64,000 bases of DNA from Flavobacteriales bacterium UBA6772 (GCA_905181765.1 CAJIYW010000001.1:124001-188000); one strand, 5' to 3'. Counted from the stretch's first letter, positions 45,622 through 55,944 are shown. The notes: a model not told the origin generated them from the letters alone. A program made the numbers and translations.

Positions 45622-48048
45622 ATGAAAATATCATACAATTGGCTTAAACAGTTTTTACAAATAGATTGGGAGGCTTCGAAAACAGGAGAGCTGTTAACTG
45701 ATTTAGGACTAGAAGTAGAAGGTATTGAAACCAGAGAATCTATTAAAGGGAGCTTAAAAGGTATTGTAGTAGGTAAAGTTTTAACGTGTATACAGCATCC
45801 AAATGCAGACAGACTAAAAATTACGACAGTAGATTTAGGGGCAGATGCTCCTGTTCAAATTGTTTGTGGTGCACCAAATGTATCGGCTGGACAAAAAGTT
45901 CCTGTTGCAATTATTGGCACTACTTTATATGATGATAAAGGAGTAGGTTTTAAAATAAAAAAAGGAAAGATTAGGGGAGAAGAGAGTTATGGAATGATTT
46001 GTGCTGAAGACGAATTGGGTTTAGGCCTAGGTCATGACGGTATTATGGTTCTGGATGAAGCCTTAAAAGTTGGTGCTTCTGCTGCAGAGGTTTTCGATAT
46101 AGAGATAGATGAAATTTTTGAAATTGGTTTAACTCCAAATAGATCAGATGCAATGAGTCATTTTGGTGTTGCCAGGGATTTACGTGCAGGTTTAATGCAG
46201 CAAGACATTAATTTAGAATTAATTTCTCCATCTGTTAGTGATTTTCATGTAGATGAAAGAACTTTGCGTTTTGATGTTGAAGTAGATGATAAAGATCAAG
46301 CTCCAAGATATTGTGGAATTTCAATTACAGATGTTACTGTAAAAGATTCTCCAGAATGGATTCAAAATAGATTAAAAGCCATTGGTTTAACACCTAAAAA
46401 TAACATTGTAGATATTACAAATTATGTATTACACGAGTTAGGACAGCCACTACATGCTTTTGATGCTCAACAGGTAAAAGGTAATAAGATTCTTGTAAAA
46501 ACTTTAAAAGAGGGTACATCGTTCACAACTTTAGACGGTGTTAAAAGATCGCTGTCATCAGAAGATATTATGATTTGTGATGCGAACTCTGATCCACTTT
46601 GTATCGCTGGAGTTTTTGGTGGAAGTAAATCTGGTGTAACAGAGCATACAAACTCAATCTTTTTAGAGAGCGCCTATTTTAATTCTATTGCTGTGAGAAA
46701 AACCGCTAAAAGACATGCATTAAACACAGATGCTTCTTTTCGTTTTGAAAGAGGAATAGATATTACTTTAACCAAATACGCTCTAAAAAGAGCAGCTTTG
46801 TTAATAGAAGAATACGCTGGTGGTAAAATGGGCTCTGATATTTCAGATTTCTATCCTGAAAAAATTGAAGATTATCAGGTGTTTCTTTCTTACGAAAATG
46901 CATATCGTTTAATAGGACAAGAAATTCCTAAAGAAACTATTAAGAAAATTTTAGCGTCTTTAGAAATTAAAATTAATAGTGAAACTGAAGGAGGATTGGG
47001 TTTAACCATTCCTTCCTATAGAACAGACGTGCAGCGCGAAGCAGATATTATTGAAGAGATTTTAAGAGTTTATGGTTATAATAATATAGAATTTTCTCAT
47101 AAATTAAATACTTCAATTTCATTCGATTCTAATAAAGAAACTAAAATTGAAAATATTATAGCGAACCAATTAACGGCTTTAGGTTTTAATGAAACGATGG
47201 CAAATTCTTTAACAAAGCCAGAATATGTAGCATTATCTGATAATATAACCGAGGAAGCGAATGTAGAAATGTTAAATCCATTAAGTAATGATTTAAAAGT
47301 ACTTCGTCAATCTTTACTATTTAGTGGTTTAGAAAGTGTCTCTTATAATATAAACAGAAAAAATAATTCATTAAAGTTTTATGAGTTTGGGAAAACATAT
47401 CATAAATACAATGAAAAATACCAAGAAGATAAACATCTTACTTTATTTATAACAGGAAATAGAACAACGGACAGTTGGAATACAACATCTAAAGTGTCTG
47501 ACTTCTTTTATTTAAAAGGAATTATTACAAATATTTTAGGTAGGTTAGGAATTGAAAATTTAAAAACAACGCCAGCAAAACAAGATGTTTTCTCTGAAGG
47601 AATTACATTAAGCCTAGGTAAAATGAAGTTGGTAGAGTTTGGGGTACTAAAAAAAGGTTTATTAAAGGAATTCGGAATTAAACAAGAAGTTTTATTTGCA
47701 GATTTTAATTGGGATACTATTTTAAAAATAACGGGTAATAAAAGTATAAAAGTAACAGGTTTACCTAAATTCCCTGCAGTTAAAAGAGATTTAGCTTTAT
47801 TATTAGATGTTAAAACAGAGTTTAAAGAAATTTATAACTTGGCCTTTCAATCAGAGAAAAACTTATTAAAAGAGGTTGATTTATTTGATGTTTATCAAGG
47901 TGATAAGTTACCACAAGGGAAAAAATCATATGCCGTTAGTTTTTTAATTCAAGATGAGACAAAGACGCTAGCGGATAAACAGATTGAAAAAATAATGCAG
48001 AAATTACAACAGACATTCGAAAAGAATTTAGATGCTATTTTAAGATAG
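45622..48048 (+). CDS. pheT: Phenylalanine-tRNA ligase beta subunit
   Basis: Forms the alpha2-beta2 synthetase charging tRNA-Phe. The 808-residue protein has a tRNA-binding domain (VVGKVLTCIQHPNADRLKI, VCGAPNV), B3/B4 editing region (GLTPNRSDAMSHFGVARDL, NNIVDITNYVLHELGQPLHA), B5 (SYRTDVQREADIIEEILRVYG) and a C-terminal anticodon-binding-like domain ending LQQTFEKNLDAILR. I use the ATG at 45622 (MKISYNWLKQF), the family start; the ATG at 45583 would place the promoter inside the gene. pheS is not nearby. Confidence 0.96.
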   Translation: MKISYNWLKQFLQIDWEASKTGELLTDLGLEVEGIETRESIKGSLKGIVVGKVLTCIQHPNADRLKITTVDLGADAPVQIVCGAPNVSAGQKVPVAIIGTTLYDDKGVGFKIKKGKIRGEESYGMICAEDELGLGLGHDGIMVLDEALKVGASAAEVFDIEIDEIFEIGLTPNRSDAMSHFGVARDLRAGLMQQDINLELISPSVSDFHVDERTLRFDVEVDDKDQAPRYCGISITDVTVKDSPEWIQNRLKAIGLTPKNNIVDITNYVLHELGQPLHAFDAQQVKGNKILVKTLKEGTSFTTLDGVKRSLSSEDIMICDANSDPLCIAGVFGGSKSGVTEHTNSIFLESAYFNSIAVRKTAKRHALNTDASFRFERGIDITLTKYALKRAALLIEEYAGGKMGSDISDFYPEKIEDYQVFLSYENAYRLIGQEIPKETIKKILASLEIKINSETEGGLGLTIPSYRTDVQREADIIEEILRVYGYNNIEFSHKLNTSISFDSNKETKIENIIANQLTALGFNETMANSLTKPEYVALSDNITEEANVEMLNPLSNDLKVLRQSLLFSGLESVSYNINRKNNSLKFYEFGKTYHKYNEKYQEDKHLTLFITGNRTTDSWNTTSKVSDFFYLKGIITNILGRLGIENLKTTPAKQDVFSEGITLSLGKMKLVEFGVLKKGLLKEFGIKQEVLFADFNWDTILKITGNKSIKVTGLPKFPAVKRDLALLLDVKTEFKEIYNLAFQSEKNLLKEVDLFDVYQGDKLPQGKKSYAVSFLIQDETKTLADKQIEKIMQKLQQTFEKNLDAILR

Positions 48049-48105
48049 AATAATTTAAAATTTTCTTATTTCAGTATTGCGATAATTAAAAATCAACAAA
48101 TTTAA

Positions 48106-49137
48106 GTGTATAAATTATTAATAAGACCAATTTTATTTTTATTTGATCCAGAAAAGGTTCATTATTTTACATTTTCTTTGATTAGAATTTTGTGCAAAAT
48201 TCCTTTTGTAGCTTCCATTTTCAGAAATTTATATCAAGTAAAAAACAAAAAATTAGAACGTAAATTATTTGGATTAACTTTTACAAACCCGGTTGGTTTG
48301 GCTGCAGGCTTTGATAAAAATGCAGTTTTATATAATGAATTAGCCAATTTTGGATTTGGTTTTATAGAGATTGGAACAGTTACACCAAAAGGACAACTAG
48401 GAAACCCTAAGAAAAGATTATTTCGTTTAAAAGAGGATCAAGGAATAATAAACCGCATGGGTTTTAATAATGATGGTGTAGAAGAGGCTATTAAAAATTT
48501 AAAAAAGAACAAACACAAAGTAATTATTGGAGGTAACATTGGAAAAAACACGGAAACAAAGTTAGAAGATTACACTCAAGATTATCTAGATGTTTTTAAA
48601 GAACTACACCCATTCGTAGATTATTTCGTTTTAAACGTAAGTTGCCCAAACGTGGGTAGTCATGCTAAATTAAGTGACAAAGATTATTTATTAGAATTAA
48701 TTACTGAATGTCAGAATCAGAATAATTTATTTAAAATTAAGAAACCTATTTTACTGAAAATAGCGCCAGATTTAAATAATTCACAACTAGATGAAATTAT
48801 AGAATTGGTCGAAGAAACAAAGATTGATGGTGTAATTGCCTCAAATACTTCTACTACAAGAGATAATTTAAATGCATCTAAAGAGCGTTTACAGGAAATA
48901 GGGAATGGTGGAGTAAGTGGACAGCCTATTAAGGATCAAAGTACTCAAGTAATTAAATATTTAGCAGATAATTCTAACAAATCTTTTCCTATTATTGGAG
49001 TAGGAGGAATTCATTCCGCAGAGGATGCGCTAGAAAAGTTAAATGCCGGAGCAGACTTAGTGCAAGTTTATACAGGTTTTATATATGAAGGTCCTGGTTT
49101 AATAAAGAAAATTAATAAGGCACTTCTTAAAAAGTAA
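48106..49137 (+). CDS. pyrD: Dihydroorotate dehydrogenase (quinone)
   Basis: Membrane-linked FMN enzyme of pyrimidine synthesis, class 2. The 343-residue protein begins with the N-terminal membrane-associating helices ([20 protein letters not shown]) and has [44 protein letters not shown] with the catalytic Ser region, and [15 protein letters not shown]. The start codon is GTG at 48106. It is 57 bases downstream of pheT and may be transcribed with it. Confidence 0.94.
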   Translation: MYKLLIRPILFLFDPEKVHYFTFSLIRILCKIPFVASIFRNLYQVKNKKLERKLFGLTFTNPVGLAAGFDKNAVLYNELANFGFGFIEIGTVTPKGQLGNPKKRLFRLKEDQGIINRMGFNNDGVEEAIKNLKKNKHKVIIGGNIGKNTETKLEDYTQDYLDVFKELHPFVDYFVLNVSCPNVGSHAKLSDKDYLLELITECQNQNNLFKIKKPILLKIAPDLNNSQLDEIIELVEETKIDGVIASNTSTTRDNLNASKERLQEIGNGGVSGQPIKDQSTQVIKYLADNSNKSFPIIGVGGIHSAEDALEKLNAGADLVQVYTGFIYEGPGLIKKINKALLKK

Positions 49138-49178
49138 CTTATTTTATTGTTTACGATGATAATAGTAGGTCCTTTTTC

Positions 49179-49550
49179 TTAAAGTAAAATATTTAAAAAT
49201 CCAAAAAATAAAGCGGATACACCAATAATAATAAAACTTATTTTGGCATTTATTTTTGGTTTAAAAAGATAAATTATACCATGCATAAATATGCTGATTA
49301 AAAACCACTTTGCATAATTTTGTAAAGGAATAATATCATTCTTCCAAGACCCAAAGCCCAATTTTAAGAATCGTGGTCTGTAATCTTTATTTACTTTATA
49401 GCAGCAGCCAACGTAATAAATAAGTTAAGAGGTGTAAGGGTTAAAAAAAGATCTCTTATTGCTGGAATGCATATTTCCAATAGGCCAAAAAAGTAGAATA
49501 AAAGCAAAACACTAATACACCGATTTGCTATAGAATTAATTTGAATCATT
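49179..49550 (-). pseudogene. Internally deleted CruF-like carotenoid biosynthesis gene
   Basis: An ATG at 49550-49548 gives MIQINSIANRC, then LEICIPAIRDLFLTLTPLNL, which resembles the N terminus of flavobacterial CruF-type carotenoid proteins. After a frameshift near 49405 (AAAGTAA), it goes directly to FGSWKNDIIPLQNYAKWFL and a C-terminal helix, which resembles the end of the same family (FxxWxNxxIPLQNY). The central 90-100 residues with the usual GNYxYG and membrane helices are missing. It overlaps the end of crtI. I read this as a relic; a genuinely short paralogue is possible. Confidence 0.5.
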
Positions 49551-51006
49551 TAATTAATTTATCAATAATTTTTGCAGAAGAAAGTGCTAATGGAATTCCT
49601 CCACCAGGATGCACACTGCCACCGCAGAAAAATAGATTTTTGTAATCTGAAGAGAAGTTTTTATGCCTCAGAAATGCCGAAAACTTATTATTACTTGAGG
49701 TTCCGTACAAAGAACCCTTATAAGAATTTGTTTTATCTTGTATGAGTTGTGGTGTTAATTGTTCTTCAAATTCTATTAAACTTTCAATATCTTCACCTAA
49801 AATCGTTGAGATTTTCATTAAAATATTTTCTTTTGCTTTAGCAATCATTTTCTCCCAATCTTGATCATAAATAGACGGTACATTAATCATTACAAACCAA
49901 TTTTCTTTACCTTTAGGTGCATCTCCTTTAATATGTTTACAACTAATATTGATGTAAATGGTTGGATCTTTATAGATATCTTTAGATTCAAATAGATGTT
50001 TAAACTCTGTTTTATAATCTTCCGTAAACATAATATTGTGCACGTCTAATTCAGGAAACTCTTTTCCAATTCCCCAATAGAAGATAAGTGCAGAGCTTGA
50101 GCGTTCTTGAGCATCAACTTTTTTAAGTTTTTTAACTGATGGTAATAGCTTTTCGTAGACTGTATGTATATCTGCATTGCAAATAACAATATCTGCTTTG
50201 AAGTTATCTGATTTTGTTTGTACGCTTTTTGCTAAATTATCTATTGTTTTAATAGCAATTACTTCGGTGTTAAAATGAAATTTTACTCCTATTTCCTTTG
50301 CTAACTGAACTAAACTATTCGTTATTTCATGCATACCTCCTTTTGGTAAATATGCACCTAAACCAAATTCTAAGTGAGGAATTATATTTAAAATACCTGG
50401 AGCTTTATAAGGGTTAGAGCCATTATAAGTAGCATATCTGTTAAATATTTTAATTGTTTTAGAATCTTTAAATGTCTTTTCATTTACTTGATTCATTGAA
50501 CTAAAAATTTTCAGAAAAGGAAGCTTGAATATAGATATTAAGGTTGAAAATGAAAGAAAAGAGCTTATTTTATGTAGTGATTTATTCAGGAATTGTTCTT
50601 CTGTAGCGCCATAAATAAAAGCACTCTTTTCGAGATGTTTTTTTACGCTTTCGGCAGAATCACATGTTTTTTCACTCATTTCTTTTGCAAAAGTAGGAAT
50701 GTCTGAATTTGCTGAAATTTTTGTTCCGTCCTCGTAGAAATAATTGCATAAAACATTAAGTCGATCATAGTTAAAATAATCAGAAGTTTTTTTACCACAA
50801 ATTTCAAAAAGTTCAGTAACTAAATTAGGCATTGTAAAAAGAGAAGGTCCTGCATCAAACCGAAACCCATTACCAGTAAGTTGCGTAATTTTTCCGCCAG
50901 GATAGTCGTTTTTTTCAAGTATTTGAACACTATATCCTTTATTTTGTAGTCTAATTGCAGAAGCAATACCAGCAATTCCAGAACCAATAATTACAGCTTT
51001 TTTCAC
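49546..51006 (-). CDS. crtI: Phytoene desaturase
   Basis: FAD-dependent carotenoid desaturase converting phytoene to lycopene. The 486-residue protein has the dinucleotide motif KAVIIGSGIAGIASAIRLQN, the next turn LEKNDYPGGKITQL, FRFDAGPSLFTMP, and the C-terminal bacterial desaturase signature FFCGGSVHPGGGIPLALSSAKI. Full length. It is transcribed after crtZ with a 73-base gap and overlaps the CruF-like remnant. No crtB (phytoene synthase) lies between, where many flavobacteria carry it. Confidence 0.93.
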   Translation of the reverse strand: MKKAVIIGSGIAGIASAIRLQNKGYSVQILEKNDYPGGKITQLTGNGFRFDAGPSLFTMPNLVTELFEICGKKTSDYFNYDRLNVLCNYFYEDGTKISANSDIPTFAKEMSEKTCDSAESVKKHLEKSAFIYGATEEQFLNKSLHKISSFLSFSTLISIFKLPFLKIFSSMNQVNEKTFKDSKTIKIFNRYATYNGSNPYKAPGILNIIPHLEFGLGAYLPKGGMHEITNSLVQLAKEIGVKFHFNTEVIAIKTIDNLAKSVQTKSDNFKADIVICNADIHTVYEKLLPSVKKLKKVDAQERSSSALIFYWGIGKEFPELDVHNIMFTEDYKTEFKHLFESKDIYKDPTIYINISCKHIKGDAPKGKENWFVMINVPSIYDQDWEKMIAKAKENILMKISTILGEDIESLIEFEEQLTPQLIQDKTNSYKGSLYGTSSNNKFSAFLRHKNFSSDYKNLFFCGGSVHPGGGIPLALSSAKIIDKLIK

Positions 51007-51079
51007 AGTGATTGGAATATTATATATCGGTTATTTCTGAATTCATCTTCTTTATAGCTGTTTTTTTAAAAGTCAAGAT

Positions 51080-51538
51080 TCAAGCTTTTACTTTTCTAAG
51101 TTCATCTTTTACATATTTCCAAGGAACTATAAGCATTCCAAAACACTCTCCTTTTTCTTTACCTATATGTTTGTGATGTATTTTATGCGCTCTACGAATT
51201 GCTTTTAAGTAAACTGTTTCACTATTTTTAAACCATTTAAAGCGTTGGTGAATAAATACTTCATGAACTAAAAAGTATGCAATACCATATGCTAATATTC
51301 CAAAGCCAATATGCATTACCCACCATAAAGCAAACATAGAACCGAGCATAATGCAAAGCCATGAGGGAACTGCATATATTAGGAAGAAAACGTCATTTCT
51401 TTCGAAAAAACTCTTTTTATTTGGTATATGGTGGTCTTGATGTAAATTCCATAGAAAACCGTGCATTACAAACTTATGGGTGCACCAAGCCATAAATTCC
51501 ATTCCTAAAAATGTTGCAAAAATAATTATAAAACTCAT
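51080..51538 (-). CDS. crtZ: Beta-carotene hydroxylase (sterol desaturase family)
   Basis: Membrane di-iron hydroxylase making zeaxanthin from beta-carotene. The 152-residue protein carries the His motifs HKFVMH, HQDHH, HEVFIHQRF and HKIHHKH, all needed for iron binding, and four hydrophobic segments. Length is normal for CrtZ. It stands first in the visible crt cluster. A TATCTTTG (minus, 51670-51677) lies 132 bases upstream. Confidence 0.92.
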   Translation of the reverse strand: MSFIIIFATFLGMEFMAWCTHKFVMHGFLWNLHQDHHIPNKKSFFERNDVFFLIYAVPSWLCIMLGSMFALWWVMHIGFGILAYGIAYFLVHEVFIHQRFKWFKNSETVYLKAIRRAHKIHHKHIGKEKGECFGMLIVPWKYVKDELRKVKA

Positions 51539-51872
51539 TTATTTTAATATAAACTTTAAAACATATTATTAACCTATCTATCTAAACCTCCGTGAATAAT
51601 TAAACATATTTAAAATTTAATTGTTTTTAAATCCTAAAAACACTGAACAATTTGATATTATTTTGTTTACAAAGATAAGTAATTTGAGAGGTAAGTTTTT
51701 AATTTTGTTTAATTTATTACAATTTTTAATAAACAAAAATAAAAGAGATTTATTATACTAAATCAATAGTTTTCATTTTAATTCTTTGCTTTCAAAAGTG
51801 GCATTCATAAAATGATATTTTACTTAAAGCTCATTGTTTAGAGGCATGGCAAAAATGTGTATTTTTACTATA
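51539..51872. other. Divergent intergenic region of crtZ and lysE-type gene
   Basis: About 330 AT-rich bases. TATCTTTG on the minus strand at 51670-51677 could serve crtZ, but no TTG stands at the right distance. No MerR-type palindrome or other repeat was recognised. Confidence 0.35.
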
Positions 51873-52487
51873 ATGATTGAAACACTTTTGTCTTTTGCAT
51901 TGGCAACTTCTATTTTAGCAATTTCACCAGGACCAGATAATATTTTTGTTTTAACACAAAGTATTGTGAATGGAAGAATTTTTGGATTAGCCACTGTTAT
52001 TGGTTTAATTTCTGGTTGTTTAGTGCATACAACTTTATTAGCTTTTGGAGTTTCTGCTATTATTAGTACCACTGAAAATTTATATATGGGAATTAAAATA
52101 TTCGGTTCGGTGTATCTTTTATATCTTGCATTTAAAGTATATAAAACAGATACGAGTATTCTTTTATCTGAGCAAGTTACCCCGAAGAAAACCATGAAAC
52201 AACTTTTTAAACAAGGTTTTCTAATGAATGTATTAAATCCGAAGGTTTCTATATTTTTCTTGGCATTTTTCCCAGGATTTTTGTTCAGTGATAGTTTAAG
52301 TATGATAACTCAATTTTATATTTTAGGATTTATTTTTATGTTTGTTTCTCTTTTTATTTTTTCTGCAATAGCAATACTGGCTGGTACAATTTCTAAATCT
52401 TTAAAAAATAATAATAAAATTAGTTTGTATCTAAAATGGTCTCAATTTGTTGTTTTCATTTCGATAGCGATTTTCATCTTGTTATAG
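51873..52487 (+). CDS. LysE/RhtB family amino-acid exporter
   Basis: A membrane exporter with about six hydrophobic segments. I choose the ATG at 51873 (MIETLLSFALATSILAISPGPDN), which matches the family start; the frame is open 13 codons further up but with no similarity. Family motifs are ISPGPDNIFVLTQS, GLISGCLVHTTLLAFG and GFLMNVLNPKVSIFF. The 204-residue length is normal. Substrate unknown; amino acids or derivatives by family. It ends in a shared terminator with the helicase gene. Confidence 0.87.
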   Translation: MIETLLSFALATSILAISPGPDNIFVLTQSIVNGRIFGLATVIGLISGCLVHTTLLAFGVSAIISTTENLYMGIKIFGSVYLLYLAFKVYKTDTSILLSEQVTPKKTMKQLFKQGFLMNVLNPKVSIFFLAFFPGFLFSDSLSMITQFYILGFIFMFVSLFIFSAIAILAGTISKSLKNNNKISLYLKWSQFVVFISIAIFILL

Positions 52488-52525
52488 AATACTGATTTTC
52501 AAGTCTTGTTTTTCTATAAAAAAAA

Positions 52526-52553
52526 ACCTCATAAACTATTTAGCTTATGAGGT
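52526..52553. terminator. Bidirectional terminator between lysE-type gene and DEAD-box gene
   Basis: ACCTCATAA (52526-52534) pairs with TTATGAGGT (52545-52553) around a 10-base loop. A-run on the left and T-rich sequence on the right allow termination in both directions of the convergent genes. Confidence 0.7.
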
Positions 52554-52577
52554 CTTATATTTTATTAGAATTCGTTT

Positions 52578-54407
52578 CTAACTTTCTTTACGTTTTCTTC
52601 CAAATCCGCCAGAAGACTTTCTATCTCCTCCAGAACTTCTGTCTGGTCTATCAGATGACCGTCTATCCGAAGATCCTCTACTGCTTCCAGAATCACTTCT
52701 TCTAGATGAAGATGAACCTTCCCTACGTCTTCCAAATCCGCCACCTTCTTTCTTACCTCCAAAAGGTTTTCTTCCGCCTCTTCTTCCGCCGCCAGAACGT
52801 TCTTTTTTAGTAATTTCTATATTTACTGAACGTCCTTCAAAGTCTGGTTGGTTAGAAGCAAAAGCTTCTAAGGTTTTTTCTTCGAAGTTTTTGTCAATTT
52901 CAAAGAAAGAGAAAGTATCTAAAATATCTATAGATCCAATTTCTACTTTATCACCAATATTTTGGTCATTAATTAAACCAATTAATGTTCCAGGATTTAA
53001 ATTATCTTTTCTACCAATATTAATGAAAAAACGAGTCATGTTTTCGTTTTCTGTTCTTGCTCTAGAATTATCTCTCGAAGATAAATCATTTAAATCTTTA
53101 GAATTTTCATAATACTTTAACATCGTATTAAATTCTAAAGAAACAAATTTTTTGATCAATTCTTCTCTATCTAAAGATTCTAATTTTTCATAGATACTTG
53201 GTAAAAACTCTTCCATTTCAGATTCATTTACTTCTGTACTTTGAACTTTATCAATTAAATTCATCAATTGATTTTGAACAATCTCTTTACCAGAAGGAAC
53301 TTTACCCTCAACAAACTTCTTTTTAATGATTCTTTCAATCTGTCTTAGTTTTCCTTTTTCTTTTCCGTTTACTAAAACGATAGAAATACCTTTATTTCCA
53401 GCTCTACCAGTTCTACCACTTCTATGAGTATAGTTTTCTATTTGATCTGGTAATTTGTGGTTTAATACGTGTGTTAATTCAGTAACATCCAATCCACGAG
53501 CAGCAACATCAGTAGCTACTAATATTTTAATTGTTCTTTTTCTGAATTTACCCATTACAGAATCTCTTTGTCCTTGAGATAAATCTCCATGTAAAGAATC
53601 TGCGCTATAGCCGTCTCTAATTAAGTTATCTGCAACTTCTTGAGTTTCTCTACGCGTTCTACAAAATATGATTGCATAGATATCAGGGTTTAAATCTGCA
53701 ATTCTTTTTAAGGCAGGATAACGAGTTCTTTCTGTAACTGAATAAAATTCATGACTCACATTTTCTGAACCTGCATTCTTTTCACCAGAAGTAATTTCAA
53801 CCGGTTTTGTCATGTAGTTTCTAGCAATTGCTTCAACTTCTCTGGGAAAAGTTGCAGAAAATAATAAAGTTTGTTTTGTTTCTGGTGTTGCTTCTAAGAC
53901 TTTATCTAATTCGTCTTTGAAACCCATGTTTAACATTTCATCAGCCTCATCTAGGACTAACCATTTTACGTTTCCTAATTTTAAAGCTCTTCTTTTAATT
54001 AAATCTACAGTTCTACCGGGAGTACCGACTACAATTTGAGATCCTCTCTTTAAAGACCTAATCTGATCTTCCATACTAGAACCACCATAAACCGTAGTTA
54101 CTTTAACATTTGGTAAATATTTACAAAATTCTTTAATATTGTTACCAATTTGAACTGCAAGTTCTCTTGTTGGGGATAAAATAATAGATTGTACATTACC
54201 ACTATTATCATCTAAAAGTTCTAATATTGGCAAACTAAAGGCAGCTGTTTTACCAGTTCCTGTTTGTGCAAATGCTTTTAAATCGTCTGTAGATGAAATA
54301 ATTTGAGGTATTGCTTTTTCTTGAATAACAGTTGGTTTTTCATAACCTAAATCTGTTAATGCTTTGTTTATAGGCTCTTTTAAACCTAATTCTAAAAATG
54401 TTGACAT
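52578..54407 (-). CDS. DEAD-box RNA helicase with DbpA-like domain and Arg/Ser/Gly tail
   Basis: An ATP-dependent RNA helicase of 609 residues, CsdA/DeaD-like, probably for ribosome assembly or RNA structure at low temperature. It has AQTGTGKTAAFSLP (motif I, residue 43), PTRELA, GTPGR, VLDEADEML, LFSATFP, and C-terminal VATDVAARGLD and HRSGRTGRAG. Residues about 455-535 form a DbpA-like RNA-binding domain (MTRFFINIGRKDNLNPGTLI). The last 75 residues are a disordered tail rich in Arg, Ser and Gly. It has a consensus promoter and a leader of about 90 bases. Confidence 0.93.
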   Translation of the reverse strand: MSTFLELGLKEPINKALTDLGYEKPTVIQEKAIPQIISSTDDLKAFAQTGTGKTAAFSLPILELLDDNSGNVQSIILSPTRELAVQIGNNIKEFCKYLPNVKVTTVYGGSSMEDQIRSLKRGSQIVVGTPGRTVDLIKRRALKLGNVKWLVLDEADEMLNMGFKDELDKVLEATPETKQTLLFSATFPREVEAIARNYMTKPVEITSGEKNAGSENVSHEFYSVTERTRYPALKRIADLNPDIYAIIFCRTRRETQEVADNLIRDGYSADSLHGDLSQGQRDSVMGKFRKRTIKILVATDVAARGLDVTELTHVLNHKLPDQIENYTHRSGRTGRAGNKGISIVLVNGKEKGKLRQIERIIKKKFVEGKVPSGKEIVQNQLMNLIDKVQSTEVNESEMEEFLPSIYEKLESLDREELIKKFVSLEFNTMLKYYENSKDLNDLSSRDNSRARTENENMTRFFINIGRKDNLNPGTLIGLINDQNIGDKVEIGSIDILDTFSFFEIDKNFEEKTLEAFASNQPDFEGRSVNIEITKKERSGGGRRGGRKPFGGKKEGGGFGRRREGSSSSRRSDSGSSRGSSDRRSSDRPDRSSGGDRKSSGGFGRKRKES

Positions 54408-54504
54408 TACTGTGTTTTTGTAGATTCACAGAACGCCTACCTGCAAACCCAATTATATATTTGGACTTGATTTTCTATTGAGCTCCCTCAAAATTAAAAT
54501 CGTG

Positions 54505-54534
54505 CAAAGGTAATGGAAATTCACGATATAACAA
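54505..54534 (-). promoter_or_regulatory. Promoter of the DEAD-box helicase gene
   Basis: On the minus strand TTG (54534-54532), a 19-base spacer and TACCTTTG (54512-54505) match the consensus fully. The leader to the ATG at 54407 is about 90 bases, longer than at most genes here, which leaves room for post-transcriptional control. Confidence 0.7.
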
Positions 54535-54546
54535 CCTTTCAGCTAT

Positions 54547-55944
54547 TTAATTTATTTCACTTAATTCCTTTAGTTGCTTGTATATATTTATAGAAGAAAT
54601 AGCTGCATAACCATTTTCTACAATACCATTTTTATTCACAAGAATGGTTCTATTCATTTTACTTTTTAAGAAATTATTTTTTAGATTTTTAGAATTGATA
54701 AAGTACTGATTTTTAATATCTATATTTTTAATTCTATTGTCGCTATTTCCATCAATTTCTATAATTGCAAAGTTTAATAGTGGATATTTCTTTTGTAGAA
54801 AAAGAATTCTAGCACCTATAAAAGATTTAGAAATGTATTTATTATTCCAAAAGAGAAGTACTGAATTTTTATTCATTGTGAATTTTTCAATTTTCACAGG
54901 GTAATTTGTAAAATCTGAAATTTTAAACCCCTTTATTTTATCTCCTTTTTGAACTAATTGGTTATCGGCTAAAAGATTTTTGATCAAAATTTTATGTTCC
55001 TCATTTGTAGATAAAGTAAAAAAGGTCTCAAATGTTTTTTTATTAATATTACAGCTAGATTTTCTGTAAAAATGATCTAAAACAGTTCTTTTTAAGAATG
55101 CATTTTTAGAATCACTTGAACTTATTTTATTATTAATTGTATTTAATAAATCTACCGTAAAATCTGATGAAAATTCATCCTTCATAGGTTTGTGTCCAGA
55201 AGCGTATGTAACATTATAAAGATAATTTGTAATATACCTGGCGTAAGGGGCATAATACATTAAAGCATTGTTGTTATAATCTAAATCTGTTCTATAGGCA
55301 TAAAAAGAAGCATCTGTTTTAGGAAATTCTTTTTTCCTAGAAATATATGTATGGTTTATAGGATATCGTTCCACCCTAGAATAAATAGGGTAGGTTAAGG
55401 CTATTTTTAAAATTTTTAAATAGCTTTCTGTTTCATTTGGATGTGTTGCAATATATTCGTTATAAGTATCTAGTTTAAAATTAATTAAAGAATTAATTTT
55501 ATTTTTGTAAGCTATTGGTTCAAGATTATTGAGTTGATAAAAGAGTTTTCTTTCATTTTCAGCTTCTAAAAAAATATCAATTAGAATATTATTTCTTTCT
55601 GCACCTTTTCCAGCAAATACTAACGATTCGTCAAAATCCCAAGTATTTAAACGCAGCATTAAACTATCCTTTGGCTCAAGATACACATACTGATTTTCGT
55701 TACCATGTTCAATATAATACAAGCCTTCATCTAAATTATCATAAGTTGCCAAAAACTTATTTCTATCATTTAATAACAAGGTATCAATTACTTTATCATT
55801 GGAATAGAGTACAACAAATTTAGTTTTAGGGTTTATAATCTTTCCTCCAAAAAATGTTTTAGAATTTTCGTTTTTTGTGGCACATCCTAACGCAAACAAA
55901 ATTAAAAGAGAAAAAGGAATATAAGAAATTATATTTTTTGTCAT
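54547..55944 (-). CDS. Thioredoxin-fold lipoprotein without CXXC
   Basis: A 465-residue lipoprotein (signal ending LLILFALGC). The N-terminal half resembles the DUF4369-type domain of TlpA-like lipoproteins: FFGGKIINPKTKFVVLYSND, and YVYLEPKDSLMLRLN. The C-terminal 130 residues read as a thioredoxin fold (VLLFWNNKYISKSFIGARI, then LVNKNGIVENGYAAISS), but the active-site position WNNKYI has no Cys, so it cannot be an ordinary disulfide oxidoreductase. Function unknown, perhaps a structural or carrier role. TACATTTG lies 27 bases upstream of the ATG. Confidence 0.7.
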   Translation of the reverse strand: MTKNIISYIPFSLLILFALGCATKNENSKTFFGGKIINPKTKFVVLYSNDKVIDTLLLNDRNKFLATYDNLDEGLYYIEHGNENQYVYLEPKDSLMLRLNTWDFDESLVFAGKGAERNNILIDIFLEAENERKLFYQLNNLEPIAYKNKINSLINFKLDTYNEYIATHPNETESYLKILKIALTYPIYSRVERYPINHTYISRKKEFPKTDASFYAYRTDLDYNNNALMYYAPYARYITNYLYNVTYASGHKPMKDEFSSDFTVDLLNTINNKISSSDSKNAFLKRTVLDHFYRKSSCNINKKTFETFFTLSTNEEHKILIKNLLADNQLVQKGDKIKGFKISDFTNYPVKIEKFTMNKNSVLLFWNNKYISKSFIGARILFLQKKYPLLNFAIIEIDGNSDNRIKNIDIKNQYFINSKNLKNNFLKSKMNRTILVNKNGIVENGYAAISSINIYKQLKELSEIN

